64,000 bases of DNA from Elephas maximus indicus (GCF_024166365.1 NC_064831.1:84518268-84582267), one strand, 5' to 3'; counted from the stretch's first letter, positions 33,751 to 43,880 are shown. The notes: generated from the letters alone by a model not told the origin. Made by a program: numbers and translations.

Positions 33751-33949
33751 AACTTGTTGCCATCAACTTGATTCTGAATCATAGTGGCCTTAAAGGACAA
33801 AGTAGAACTGCCCCATAGTGTTTCCTAGGCTGTATTCTTCATGGAAGCAGATTGCCACATCTTTCTCCCACAGAGAAGCTGGTGGGTTTAAACTGCCAAC
33901 TTTTTGGTTAGCAGATGAGTGCTTTAACCACTGTGTCACCAGGGTTCCT
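33751..33949 (-). mobile_element. tRNA-headed AfroSINE, body type L
   Basis: The minus-strand copy runs from the tail on the left ('ttgttgccatcaacttgatt') to the head on the right ('taaccactgtgtcaccaggg'). It abuts an RTE deletion derivative in the same orientation. Confidence 0.88.
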
Positions 33950-33961
33950 TTAGAAAGAAAA

Positions 33962-34386
33962 ATGCTATTGCGTCGACTCTAACTCATGGTGAAACAACGT
34001 CCCTATAGAAGGAAACACTGCCTGGTTCTGCATCACTGTTATGGTCGGTGGCATGTTTGAGTCCATTGTTGGGGCTGCTGTGCCAACCTACTTCACTGAG
34101 GGTCTCCCACACACTCCCTGACCCCCTACTTCACAAAACATGATGTCCTCCTTTTGTGATTGATCCTTCCTGATGATGTGTCCAAAACAAGAGAGTCAGG
34201 CAACGTTCTACTGCGATCCAAAACGTTCTCAGTGGCTAATATTTGGAAGTAGGTCAGCAGGTCTTTCTTCCTAGTCTGTCTTAGTCTCGAAGCTCTGCTG
34301 AAACCTGTCCATTATAGGTGGCCCTTCTGGTATTTGAAATACTGATAGCATAGCTTCCACAGTAGGACAAACTGACAGATAGGTGG
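33962..34386 (-). mobile_element. Internally deleted RTE derivative, junction type 1
   Basis: Read on the minus strand it starts with the RTE 5' end ('tctgtcagtttgtcctactg'), goes through 'ggaagaaagacctgctgacc', and at about 34190 joins 'ttgcctgactctcttg' to RTE 3' sequence ('ttttggacacatcatcagga'). It then continues to the tail. The same join is seen at 43290, so the two copies share one ancestral deletion. Confidence 0.85.
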
Positions 34387-35288
34387 TAGAACAATTTAAG
34401 AGAACAGGTGAAATTACAAGATGGCCATGCAAGCAAACATACATTGTCTAAGAACTAAAAGGAATTGTATCCGGTAGGACTCTAATATAAATGTGAAGAA
34501 TGAGAACCTTCAACATCAATTATCAAACTGACACCAACAGGGTTGTTTCTTCAGAGGCCAAATATCTTGTTGCTCACATGAATTGAAGAGAGAAGCCTGC
34601 CTATTACAAACGGAGGACACTGTATTAAAAAAAAAAAAAAGTAACAATTATGACATCATAGGCCATTGCTCATAACGTAAGACTTGGTAAAAACCTGTTT
34701 ACCAAGTACTTTATGTAAATATAAACATAATATAAAAACAATGTATTAAAAATTTGTCAGCTATACATATGAGTCCAACGCTGTTATAAGCGCTGCTGTG
34801 CTTATACAGTAAAGTTGGTTAAAGTAACAATATTATTCCCTGAGCAGAAAGTATTATTAGAAAGAGGCAGGAGGTACTTTTGGACAGTCATTTTTTCAAA
34901 AATACTCAAGGAAGCCGGAGGACTTTACGGTGGTGGGAAGAGGGAAGTGTGACCTTAGATTTCTGTATCTTCATATGTTTCACTTTCTATAACGTTTCAT
35001 GGTAGAAAAACGCTGTTCCTCCTTTTCAATTTGTGGTTGAGCTGCTAGAACCACAGACAGGAACTTCTTTTTGCCGGGAGCTAGAGGCAAAAAGCTTTTT
35101 TGTGAGGGTTCACTTGCTATTTTAATTCAGCTGTATGAAGCGGCTGCTTTAAAGGTATAGCTGCTACCTCTCCCACCTACTGCTCCTTTCTCTTCTTCAT
35201 TTTATACTTTCTCTGTTTTCCCAAGTTACCTCTGCTTTCTGTGGTAGGGGAGGTGACCTTCAGCCAAAGCCTAGTGGAAAAAGCCATT
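34387..35288. other. Unassigned, with poly-A and duplicated phrase
   Basis: A poly-A run lies at about 34625-34639. The phrase 'aagtactttatgtaaat' occurs near 34707 and again near 35914, the latter inside a MIR, so a decayed MIR may lie here too. Nothing else is recognised. Confidence 0.3.
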
Positions 35289-35289
35289 A

Positions 35290-35470
35290 GGGCCTGAGGT
35301 TGCTCGGACTCTGTTACAACACGATCCGGACATGTTATTTCATTGCTCTGAGTCTTAGTTTTATCAACGGTCTCAGGTTTGTGAAAATTAAATATTATCA
35401 TGTGTTCTATGTCAGGCACAGGAACTGATGCACTGTCATGCTTTATCAATGGTAGTTATTATTATAAATA
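35290..35470 (+). mobile_element. MIR SINE, degraded
   Basis: The order 'ttatttcattgctctgagtc', 'attaaatattatcatgtgtt', 'caggcacaggaactgatgca' and 'tagttattattataa' matches the MIR 3' half. Confidence 0.6.
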
Positions 35471-35576
35471 AGATTTCATGGTGACGGAGGCACTGTTTTC
35501 TATCATTTCATCCCAAATTCTCATGTTTTTAAAAATTTTTATTCATTCTCCCATTTCCTAGGTTACTATAATTATC

Positions 35577-35863
35577 ACTGTTAGCGGCCATGGAGTGGAC
35601 TTCTGACTCATGGTGGCCCCATGCACAACAGAATGTTGCAATTCATAGAGTTTTCATTGGCTAATTTTCAGATGTAGATCACCAGGCCTTTCTTCCTCGT
35701 CTGTCTGAGTCTGGAAGCTTCACTGAGACCTGTTCAGCATCATAGCAACACACAAGCTCCCACTGACGGATGGATGATGGCTGCGCATGAGGCCCACTGG
35801 CCAGGAATGAACCTGGGTCTTCAGCATGGAAGGTGAGAACGCTACCACTAAACCACTATCACC
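35577..35863 (-). mobile_element. tRNA-Gly-headed SINE, complete
   Basis: On the minus strand the head reads 'tttagtggtagcgttctcac', like the 5' half of tRNA-Gly, followed by a T-arm-like stretch, then 'gcctcatgcgcagcca'. The body is RTE 5'-end sequence ('tgtgtgttgctatgatgctg', 'cagacgaggaagaaaggcct') and the tail is RTE-like ('atggggccaccatgagtcag'). It is the most complete of three copies of this chimera in the window. Confidence 0.85.
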
Positions 35864-35865
35864 AT

Positions 35866-36058
35866 TTGCTAACCTTTATTAAGTCCTTGCCATAGGCCAG
35901 GACATTATGGCAAGTACTTTATGTAAATTATCTATTTCTCTTTACCTAAGAGATAGCTATTATTTTAACCCCATTTTACTAAAGGGAAAGCTGAAATTGA
36001 GAGAAGTTAAGCCAAGGGGCTGAGTTACACACAAGTGCATAGCTGCCAAGCCAGTGAG
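35866..36058 (-). mobile_element. MIR SINE
   Basis: The minus-strand landmarks run in order: 'cctttattaagtccttgcca', 'accccattttactaaaggga', 'gagagaagttaagccaagg' and 'agctgccaagccagtgagg'. The T-run at 36060-36077 follows directly. Confidence 0.88.
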
Positions 36059-36077
36059 GTTTTTTTTTTTTTTTTTA

Positions 36078-36879
36078 AGAGTTGAGGTTTTTCTGATTAC
36101 AGAGTCTGAACTCTTAACCACCAATTACCACCAATTAAACTCCAGTCCTGCTCACAAACCACCCATTCCGGTAACAACCTATAGACTGCGTGGTCTGTCT
36201 CAAACCCAATTTAAGTATTGATGTAATTCTCTTGTGTCTAATTTATAAGCTGCTGTTTCTTGGGGCTGAGTTCTTGATCTCCCTAAGGGAGGGATCACAT
36301 CTTGCGTATAGATTTCCTCCTAAGTCAGCCAGCAAGTTTATCAGTATATGGGGAAATAAACTGACCAGGCAGAGAAATAGAGCAAATGAAGTGCAAATCA
36401 GAAGATTACAGCAGGGAGAAATGAGGGAGGACTGGCAAATGTCCCTGTATATACTTTTACAACAATAAGTAAAAAATAAAAACAGGGAGATGGAAGGAGA
36501 TGAACGAATATTTATTTGACACCTTAGTGCCAATCACTGCACCGAGGGGTCTTTAAGAATAGTCCCACTGAGGACTTAGTGCAATGCAGCTGGGCACCTA
36601 AGTCAGCTCAGGAACTAAGGCTCAGTAAACAGCTCGGTGTATACAGAAGACTGGCTTCCACCCACCTTCCCGCACAAGATACCAAAAACCAAACCAAAGG
36701 CTTAATAGGTTGCCTGGCTCTGGCACCTCTTCCCAGGGTCACACAGAGGCTGCTTTCTTCCCACTGACCCTCGAAGGCCCAACGGGAGAAGAGTGACCCC
36801 TCTGAGTATTTGTCGAGATATGTTATTAAGAAATTACAAGTGTGCAAGCCATATTTGTCCTCTTTGCCTACTTTGAACA
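36078..36879. other. Unassigned, upstream of the CpG island
   Basis: No gene is recognised. A weak L2-like patch at 36500-36545 ('aacgaatatttatttgacac') could be an old LINE end. Frames here are short and overlap on both strands. Confidence 0.3.
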
Positions 36880-36902
36880 ACAACAACAACAACAACAACA
36901 AA
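36880..36902 (+). repeat. (CAA)n microsatellite
   Basis: There are seven to eight CAA units. Such tracts often mark the tails of RTE or SINE copies, but no body is seen next to this one. Confidence 0.9.
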
Positions 36903-37122
36903 GCGATTCACCTCCACTCCCCTAGTCACTGCCAAGGTCTCTGGACACACCTGGCCCCTCCTGTAAGCCAGCCCAGACGCAGGAGTTACAAGCCACGTCT
37001 TCCCACTTGCCCAGCTAGTGCCCGCACTGAGCTGCAGCAAGTTCTCGCAACACGAGGCAGAGCTGCCGGCGATCTCGCCCGCGCCTCAGTCGGAGGCGGT
37101 TGGAAGGGGACGCGCGCCGCCT

Positions 37123-37142
37123 CCGCCCCTTTAAGGCGGGGC
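37123..37142. promoter_or_regulatory. Paired GC boxes around a TATA-like TTTAAG
   Basis: CCGCCCC (37123-37129) and GGCGGGGC (37135-37142) bracket TTTAAG (37130-37135), making a near palindrome with GCCCC/GGGGC arms. Sp1-family factors bind such GC boxes. If the TTTAAG acts as a TATA variant on the plus strand, initiation would fall near 37160. The symmetry would serve either strand. Confidence 0.45.
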
Positions 37143-37159
37143 TCGCGTGCAGGAGCCGA

Positions 37160-37253
37160 GGAAGTGGGGTGGCCGCCGGCGATGCCCCCGCCCCCGCTGC
37201 GTCCGGAGTGCTTCTTGCGCGCGCGAGCGGCGGCGTCGCCAGGTCTCGCGCAG
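37160..37253 (+). other. Candidate first exon ending at a consensus splice donor
   Basis: The proposed exon begins about 30 bases after the TTTAAG and ends at CAG|GTGAGG (GT at 37254), a close match to the mammalian 5' splice site. An ATG at 37182 with G at -3 opens a frame of 24 codons (MPPPPLRPECFLRARAAA...) that reaches the donor in phase 0. A second donor (CAG|GTGAGG, GT at 37309) lies 55 bases on and could be an alternative. The peptide matches no protein I know, so the exon may be untranslated. This is inference from motifs only; the start is a guess. Confidence 0.3.
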
Positions 37254-37640
37254 GTGAGGGGCGCGCGTCGGCCCAGCTCCGCAGCCCCGGGGAGGCGGCC
37301 TTGGACAGGTGAGGGCCGTGCCGGGCTCACCTGGCTGCACGCGCGGGGCGGGCTGCGAGGTGGCCGCCGGCTTTCTTCTTGGGAGTGGGGGGGACCTGAA
37401 GGGCCAGGATGGGAATTCAGTGGAATTACTACTCCGGAGCTGCTGGCTGTGATCCAAAAGGTGTCCTGAGGACTAGAGGCAGGAGTCCCAGGCGAGGGGT
37501 GCTGGAGAGAGCACTCGGGAAGGGCAGCCTGCTCCAGGGGTTCTTTGCTTTTCAAGGGCGCACATTCGGGCTCCCCGGGGCGGCGCCGAGTTAGCCGCAG
37601 TCCCTGCCATCGCAGGTCTCTCTGGGTGGGCTCTCCTGCG

Positions 37641-38094
37641 CTCCCTTTGTGGGCCTCAGATTCCACCTTGGTTTCTTGAGCTGACCTTTGCTCAGCCACG
37701 TGAGATCGGAAAGCCTTATAGTAATTGAGTAGGTTAAAAAAAAAAAAGAAAGTCTCAATTATTAAAAACAAAGACCGTGGTGCTGGTGGTGAATTTGAGA
37801 AGTGATTGCTTCCGCAGTTAGTTTCCCAGCGTGCTGTCCACTGGTTCAGCAAATGGTGCGCTAATGGACGTTAAAAACGATGGAGTTTCCATAAACTGGC
37901 TTTTCTCAGGTGGGAATGAACTCTGTGCGAAACCTGAGGGTTTCAGCCGAGTCTGCAGAGGCACTTGGAGTAGCGAATAGCTTGCGGGTGAACTTTGGGA
38001 CTTTAGAATCCCAGCTTTACGGACGCACAGAGTCTCAAACGGGTGTATGGATGATGAGTGCCTTAGCATTTATTTTTGTTTTGGTCAGGGGCAT
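37641..38094. other. Unassigned, flank of the CpG island
   Basis: An A-run lies at 37737-37748. If a plus-strand gene starts in the island, this is the start of its first intron. No repeat is recognised. Confidence 0.35.
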
Positions 38095-38190
38095 TTCAAT
38101 TCAATAAATATCTGTTGTGCTCCTGCGAACTTCCGTGAGAGCAGGCTGCTGTGCTGTCTGGAAGCACAGGTGTCGATAAAAGGTGAATTT
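38095..38190 (-). mobile_element. L2 LINE 3' end fragment
   Basis: The sequence 'caataaatatctgttgtgct' followed by 'gctgtgctgtctggaag' resembles the inverted L2 end ('aataaatatttattgagc', 'ggcactgtgctagg'). Confidence 0.5.
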
Positions 38191-38394
38191 TGAGGACAAT
38201 CATTTCCTCACAGGTGGATGTTTAGAAAGAGACCAATGGCACACGGTGCTTTGCCTCTGTCTCCTACCTCTTTGATCTCTTCTTTGGTAATTGAACATTT
38301 ACATGTGGAGAGATTGTACATCTGTGAAGAATAGCTGCCATTAGACTAATCAGTCACTCAAAGGGATACAGACTGTCCAACTCACCCTTAAGAT

Positions 38395-38610
38395 AAAGTT
38401 GTTAAGAATCAACTATGTGCCAGGCACCAAGCTAGGCATTTTATAGACTTATATTGTCACGTGAAATCTACAAAGTAGATATTCCTCACCAGGACAGATG
38501 AGGAAACCGAGATAAGGAGAAATCTGGCAATTTGCACAAGGTAAGTGGTGGACCTGGAAATTGACTGTGGGTATTTCTGAGCAGAGCTCATATTTTCCCA
38601 GTATATCTTG
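38395..38610 (-). mobile_element. MIR SINE
   Basis: Well-ordered minus-strand landmarks are present: 'caactatgtgccaggcacca', 'gacagatgaggaaaccgaga', 'ggcaatttgcacaaggtaag' and 'agcagagctcatattttcc'. Confidence 0.88.
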
Positions 38611-38632
38611 TTGCCTGGCATGTGCTGAGGAC

Positions 38633-38794
38633 CAAAAAAACAAAAAACCCGTTGTCATCGAGTGGATTCCGACTCATGGCAACCCTGTAGGACAGGTAGA
38701 ACTGCCCTATAAGGTATAGCTGGTGGTGGATTCAAACTGCTGACCTTTTTGGTTAGCAGCCAGAGCTCTTAACCGCTACCCCACCAGAGTTTCC
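38633..38794 (-). mobile_element. tRNA-headed AfroSINE, shortened body
   Basis: The copy starts with the A-rich tail, then 'cccgttgtcatcgagtggat', and ends in the head ('ctcttaaccgctaccccacc'). A perfect 11-base duplication GTGCTGAGGAC flanks it at 38622-38632 and 38795-38805. Confidence 0.93.
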
Positions 38795-39088
38795 GTGCTG
38801 AGGACAGGTAGAGTAAATTCAGCCGATTTAATGGAAATGAGAATTCTCATTTATATTCGTAAAACAGTCCTACCCCTGGGAGTTAAAATAGTCATGAGTA
38901 AAATAAATGAGTGCAGTTTTCTTTGTACTGGTGTGGTATGAGCCATGGCTTACCTGGGAAAGTAGATAAGCAGCCATTTTAAAAAGATAATATTTATTAT
39001 ATGTCTTGCTGAATGTATTTTTAAAGGCTTGTTGTATCCAAATGGGGCCAGTTAGTAAAGCTTTATATGAGTTCCCTGTATGTCACAT

Positions 39089-39265
39089 GGAAACCCTGGT
39101 GGTGTAGTGGTTAAGCGCTATGGCTGCTGACCAAAGGGTTGGCAGTTTGAATCTGCCAGGTGCTCCTTGGAAACTCTATGGGGCAGTTCTACTCTGTCCT
39201 ATAGAGTCACTATGAGTCGGAATGGACTCAATAGCGCTGGGTTTGGTTTCTTTTTTGGGGGGGTA
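39089..39265 (+). mobile_element. tRNA-headed AfroSINE, body type S
   Basis: The short-body copy starts 'ggaaaccctggtggtgtagt' and runs to 'gctgggtttggtttcttttt'. The A and B boxes are readable ('tggtgtagtgg', 'cagtttgaatc'). Flanks 'tatgtcacat' and 'tatatcacaca' may be a decayed duplication. Confidence 0.92.
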
Positions 39266-40617
39266 TATCACACATTGAAGGAAAAGCTACTTTTCATATC
39301 ATTCATGTGTTTTAACATATTTCAGCTTCATTTCTTTCTGTAGCTTCAACACGAATAGATATCACTGTTGTCAGCTGGAAAGGGCTTTGTGTTTGTATAT
39401 AAATGTGTGCTCACGCGTTAATATATCTAATATTTACTTTCAAAGATATATCTATTTTTTTTCCATAAGTCTAGTGAACTGCGATGCGCTTATTTGGGAA
39501 GGAATTCCAAATTGATGAAATTACTAATTAGACTATGGAGTAAATGACCTGTAGCAACTCACCTGACAGTACTTGTAAACTACAAAAATGCAAATAATTT
39601 TCAAATTAAATTTATTATACTGTGTAGAACGAAACTGAAAATAGCACTTAGAATTTAAAATAATATTTCCTGGCATGGTGAGCACGTGCTGTGTTAAAAA
39701 TCTTCCTTATAATTGTTGGTAATTAGGCACAAAAATCGAGGGGTTTCCTATTTAAATTTCCTTGAGGTGTTGCCGGTTAAGCGTTGGAGAAGGGCTTTTT
39801 GCCTCTGTTGGGAGGATCAGTTAAGATATTCTGCCTGGTTCCTGTTTGGCATACATTTTCTTTTTTCTCTATCTTCATTTGGATGGTGGAATTGGCAAAA
39901 ACCACTCCTTAGCAACTATTGAAATCCAGCCTAGAAGGTGTTTACAAAAGTGTACTTGATTTGGTTAAGATGTTCTCGTGTGGAGGTGGGATGATGAATT
40001 ATCGAAATTCCCAGAAAAGCCAGAGGCCCAACAAGCAGAGAATGTAGACAGATTCAGGTTTGGTGAGGCCTGAACTGTAAAAAATTGGGGTGAGGGAGGA
40101 AGGTCTTTAAAAAAATAATACAAAATAAGATATGAAAGCGAATATTATTTAGAATGAGAAAAAGAAATTGCAACAAATTGCTGGAGATTTTTGTCTTTCT
40201 GCTGAGACTTTTTTGGGCCGTTTACCTGAAACATTTACATAGAACTGCTCCCTGATGGCCACCTGGCTCCCCTGAGAACAATCAGCATCCCCCAGCAGCT
40301 TTTAGTACTTGGAGTGGCCTATGAAGGTGAGGGACCCATGCAGGTGAGGGGCCTAAAGTGGAAACTCCTCTAGCTTCACGGGTCGAGAGGAGGTTTTGTG
40401 ATTGGAATCAGAGGAGCCTGAGCAGAGCTGGCATGGAAGGAACCCTGAGCTCATCAGGGACTCGAGACACTTCACGTCCATCGTGCAGTTCTGAGAACAA
40501 GGCCCCGGAGCTAGTCTCCAAGACGTCCAGTTTGGTTGGCACCCCATGGACACCTCTGGCCATTGGCTCTTCCAGCTCTCATTCTATCAGTCAATATTTG
40601 TGAGGATTTTTATGTCC
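39266..40617. other. Unassigned, 1.35 kb
   Basis: No repeat or coding exon is recognised. Bases 40220-40560 are GC-richer and contain two GTGAGG motifs, but no acceptor-exon-donor structure with a recognisable peptide. Confidence 0.3.
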
Positions 40618-40633
40618 TAGGCACTGAGTAAGG

Positions 40634-40826
40634 AGCCCTAGTGGCGCAGTGGTTAAAGTGCTTGGCTGCTTACCAAAAGGTCAGTGGTTCAAACCCACCA
40701 GCCACTCTGCAGGAGAAAGATGTGCTAGCCTGCTCCTGTAAAGATTACAACCTTGGAAACCTTATGGGGCATTTCTGCTCTGTCTTTTGGATCACCGTGA
40801 ATTGGAATCGACTTGACAGCAGTCCG
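40634..40826 (+). mobile_element. tRNA-headed AfroSINE, body type L
   Basis: The full copy runs from 'agccctagtggcgcagtggt', with the long middle ('gatgtgctagcctgctcctg'), to 'cgacttgacagcagtccg'. TAGGCACTGAGTAAGG (40618-40633) and TAGGCACTGTGTAAGG (40827-40842) form a 16-base duplication with one mismatch. Confidence 0.94.
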
Positions 40827-41101
40827 TAGGCACTGTGTAAGGCAAGGTCCTGGCCACCAAAGAGCAACTAGTCTCGTAGAATTGATTTCATTGATCACGG
40901 TGCGGTATTGTAGGTACTGGCATAGAGGCACCACGGGAGCCCTCTAGGGTCCCTGATGCCTGACCTTAGAATTGTTGATCGAGTTACTAAGAGGAAGGAG
41001 TCCAGTCCAGGAAGGGCATTCTAGGTGTGGGTAAGGACATGGAAAGTCCTGGAGGTTTGGACTCTCACAGTCTCCTACATGATGGAGTCAATGATGCATC
41101 T

Positions 41102-41525
41102 TAGTATTTCTCAAAATGCCCTTCTAGGCCGCAACATCCACACCACCTGGGATTAACTTGTTAGAAATGCAACTTCTCGGGCCCTGCACTGAGTACCATG
41201 CTTCGGAAACTCTGCATTTGGAAAACAGCAACTTCTGTGTTAAAGAAGCCCTCCAGGTGATTCTAAAAACAAACAAACAAGCTACGTGCCGTAGAATCTT
41301 TTCCGACTCATGGTGGCCCTGTGTGTGTCAGAGCAGAACTGTGCTCCTTAGGGTTTTCAATGGCTTAGTTTTCAGAAGTAGATCTCCAGGCCTTTCTTCC
41401 GAGGTGCCTCTGGGTAGATTCAAACTGCTAACCTTTCGACTGGTAGCCATGTACTTAACAGTCTGGCCACGCAAGGACTCCCCACATGATTCTAGTGCAT
41501 GGGAAAGTTTGAGAACCATTGCTCT
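41102..41525 (+). mobile_element. MER5A-type hAT MITE, interrupted
   Basis: With the SINE removed, the order is that of MER5A: 'caccacctgggattaacttg', 'ttagaaatgcaacttctcgg', 'aagccctccaggtgattcta', 'agtttgagaaccattgctct'. The ends are inverted (left 'tatttctcaaaatg', right 'agtttgagaacca'). Confidence 0.9.
41266..41486 (-). mobile_element. AfroSINE inside MER5A, body type B
   Basis: The minus-strand copy starts with (CAAA)n and ends in a head near 'ggccacgcaaggactcccc'. TGATTCTA flanks it at 41258-41265 and 41487-41494, matching one MER5A site before and after, so the insertion point is exact. Confidence 0.9.
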
Positions 41526-41621
41526 TAGTATTCAACAGAAATGGTAGGGTGTAGAATCCCTTGTGGAGATGGAGGAAGGGGAATGAGATTAATACTAATG
41601 CTAATTAGTATTATTATTTGT

Positions 41622-41885
41622 ATTATTACAGCTAACATTTATTGAGTACTCAGATTGTGCCAAGTATACTGCTTGTTGTCAGTTGCCATTGTGGTATTAT
41701 GCTAAGAAATATTAACTCATGTAATCATCAAAACAACCCTATGAGATAGGGGTATTATCACCTCCATTTCACATGTGAGAAACTGAGATACAGAGAGGTG
41801 AAGGAAATGGTCCAAGACCACACAACTACAGGGTGGTTCAGCCAGGTACTCAGAGCTGAGTCTGAGCCCAGGCAGTCTGGTTCCA
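41622..41885 (-). mobile_element. MIR SINE
   Basis: This is a long minus-strand MIR: 'cagctaacatttattgagta', 'ccctatgagataggggtatt', 'cacatgtgagaaactgagat', 'agaccacacaactacagggt' and the head near 'gcccaggcagtctggttcc'. The target-side 'attattatttgtattatt' belongs to its 3' end. Confidence 0.9.
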
Positions 41886-42174
41886 GCGCCTTCCCTCCCA
41901 TCCTGCTTGTGAAAGTTTTCTTCAGTGTCGCTGGGTGTGTTTGGATTGGGTGAGAGGTCTGGAAGGCAGGTCCCAGACTGCTTGGAATGCTCCCATTTAA
42001 CATTCGGAGTCATTTCTTGACCACTTGAGCTTAGCGATTTTTCCTTTAGGGAAAAATTCTCAGATTAGAAAGGGAGAATGTTATTGTCATTCATTCCTAT
42101 TGCACTTTTTAAAAGTTTCATGAGTATCTGGATGCCTTCGGGCTGGCAAATGGATGATACGACTGTGTAACATG

Positions 42175-42600
42175 ATGTCTTAGTTATCTAGTGCTGCTAT
42201 AACAGAAATACCACAAGTGGATGGCTTTGACAAATGGTGATTTATTCTCTCCCAGTTTAGGAGGCTAGAAGCCTGAATTCAGGGTGCAAGCTCCAGGGGA
42301 AGGCTTTTTTCTCTCAGTTCTGGAGGAAGAGCCTTATCACCAATCTTCTGCTGGTCTAGGAGCTTCTCAGCACAGGGACCCTGGGTCCAAAAGACACACG
42401 TGCTCCTGACACTACTTTCTTGGTGGTATGATGTCCCCTGTCTCTCTGCTCGCATCTCTTTTTGATATCTCAGAAGAAATTGACTCAAGATACAACCTGA
42501 CCTTGTAGATTGAGTCCTGTCTCATTAACGTAACTGCTTCGAATTCCACCTGATTAACATCATAGAGGTAGGATTCACAACACATAGGAAAATCACATCA
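42175..42600 (+). mobile_element. Ancient LTR-like or repeat segment
   Basis: The stretch follows a familiar eutherian repeat: 'gttatctagtgctgctataa', 'aggaggctagaagcctgaat', and later 'tgattaacatcatagaggta'. I recognise the type but cannot name it; the start of the window has a piece of similar kind. It does not code. Confidence 0.5.
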
Positions 42601-42669
42601 GATACAAAATGGTGGACAATTATACACCGAGTGCCTCTTTCCACGTTATTATGTGCTGTTATGGATTTC

Positions 42670-42717
42670 TGTGAGTCGGAATTGACTTGATGGCAGTGGA
42701 TTTGGTTTTTGGTTTGG
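42670..42717 (+). mobile_element. AfroSINE tail scrap
   Basis: Only the last 48 bases of a SINE ('tgtgagtcggaattgacttg', 'gatttggtttttggttt') are present. The tail is well preserved, which suggests a very short 5'-truncated insertion. Confidence 0.75.
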
Positions 42718-43061
42718 TATGGATTTCTCCAGTGGGGAGCTTTGTGGAAATTCCCAGTGAATGTGGAAGGTCTGGCCTTGTTTAGTAACACCGAGGTTTG
42801 ATGTGGATATACACCCAGGGACCTCCCTCTTCAAGGCCAACGCCTTCCCTAGGCCATAAAGGACGTGGAAGTGAGGGTGTGTTTGCCCATAATGTCCTGG
42901 AGCAGATCCAAAATAACTTTCATGGGTGTTCTCTGAAAACAAGTGGATGTCCACAGTTCTATCATTTTATTACCAAATAGTTCTATAACATATATACACT
43001 TACTCATGGTGCCTGACGTTAGGGGGCTGTTCGGTAATGAAATGCATAGAATTGTGGACGT
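42718..43061. other. Unassigned sequence
   Basis: No element is recognised. The phrase 'gtggatgtccacagttct' (about 42940) and 'gtggacgtccacctgtca' (about 43055) are alike and flank a 90-base stretch, a minor direct repeat. Confidence 0.3.
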
Positions 43062-43522
43062 CCACCTGTCAGTGTTTCCATTTGTCATTCTATGGTGGCT
43101 TGTTGCTATGATGCTGAAAACTATGCCACTGGTATTTCAAATACCGGTAGGGTCACCCATGGTCTACAGATTTCAGCAAAGCTTCCGGACTAACAGAGAC
43201 TATGAAGAAAGGCCTGGTGATCTACTTCTAAAACTTAGCCCTCAAAACCTTATGACCACAACACAGCGTTGTCTGATTCACTTGCTCTGGATACATCATC
43301 AGGAAAGGCTAATTGCTGGACGGAGACATTGTGCTTGGTAAAGTAAAGGGCCAGTGAGAGTGAGGACACCCTCAGTGAGATGGATTGGCACAGTAGCTGT
43401 GATGATGAACTTGAACGTGCCAGCCATCATCAGGATGCCATAAGACTGGGAAACATTTCATTTTGTTGTACACAAGGCTGCCATGAGTAAGAGCCCACTT
43501 GATGGCAACTGACAACGACAGG
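43062..43522 (+). mobile_element. Internally deleted RTE derivative, junction type 1
   Basis: The copy has the RTE 5' end ('ttgtcattctatggtggctt', 'ggtatttcaaataccggtag'), then 'ttgtctgattcacttg' at about 43280 joined to RTE 3' sequence ('ctctggatacatcatcagga'), and ends 'gatggcaactgacaacgaca'. About 2.7 kb of the RTE coding region is missing. The same junction is found in the copy at 33962-34386, in the opposite orientation. Confidence 0.87.
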
Positions 43523-43677
43523 TGTGTGTGTGGCATGATGGATGGATTGCCTTTGGGGGTGAACCCCATGTTAGTTTGTCTTCCTTCTCCTCGAGAAGCA
43601 GTTTGTTTAGGCAAATGTTAATTTGAGTTTAGGGAGGCAGCCAAATTTAATTCTGCGAGTACCAGCTGTCTCGTACA
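43523..43677. other. Unassigned spacer
   Basis: Nothing is recognised between the RTE derivative and the L2 fragment apart from a short GT run at 43522-43532. Confidence 0.3.
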
Positions 43678-43880
43678 AATATTCATTCATTGATATGGTT
43701 GTTTATTGCCTGCCTAGTTTGTGCAAAGTGCCGTAAAGTGCTGTGTTATTATGTTAGGCACTGGAAGAAGGTAGTGTGGTGACCAAGACAGATGAGATCC
43801 CTACAGACTAACAGAGAAATACTTGCTCTGCAGTGCTATGGGAGAACAGAGTTAGATACTCTAATTCTGGCAATGAGTCA
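43678..43880 (-). mobile_element. L2 LINE 3' end
   Basis: Minus-strand landmarks are 'aaatattcattcattgatat', 'ttgcctgcctagtttgtgca', 'atgttaggcactggaagaag' and 'accaagacagatgagatccc'. These are the usual inverted L2 terminal blocks in order. Confidence 0.72.

Larger units (their letters stand above)
37000..37640. promoter_or_regulatory. CpG island, likely gene promoter (possibly bidirectional)
   Basis: The stretch is extremely GC-rich, and I count roughly 50 CpG dinucleotides in 37021-37380, against almost none per 300 bases elsewhere in the window. It holds several GC boxes (CCGCCCC at 37123, GGCGGGGC at 37135, GGGCGGG near 37347). CpG islands of this size in mammals almost always mark an unmethylated promoter of a widely expressed or developmental gene. 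Consensus 5' splice-site motifs occur on the plus strand (37254, 37309) and on the minus strand (37330), so transcription could leave in either direction. Long open frames here, including a 288-codon minus-strand one, are by-products of the composition. The gene itself cannot be named. Confidence 0.85.

Noticed and set aside
33962-34386. Novel standalone gene or repeat
   Set aside because: Both ends match the RTE element directly, so it is better explained as an internally deleted derivative.
36810-37469. 219-codon plus-strand frame across the same island
   Set aside because: It reads through a (CAA)n microsatellite as poly-N and through splice donors. It is not a plausible single exon.
36986-37852. 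288-codon open frame on the minus strand across the CpG island
   Set aside because: GC-rich islands lack stops by composition. The peptide is low-complexity (P, R, A, S rich), shows no domain, and includes a poly-F stretch from an A-run outside the island.
40329-40348. GTGAGG motifs suggesting splice donors
   Set aside because: They are isolated, with no upstream acceptor and no recognisable coding peptide.
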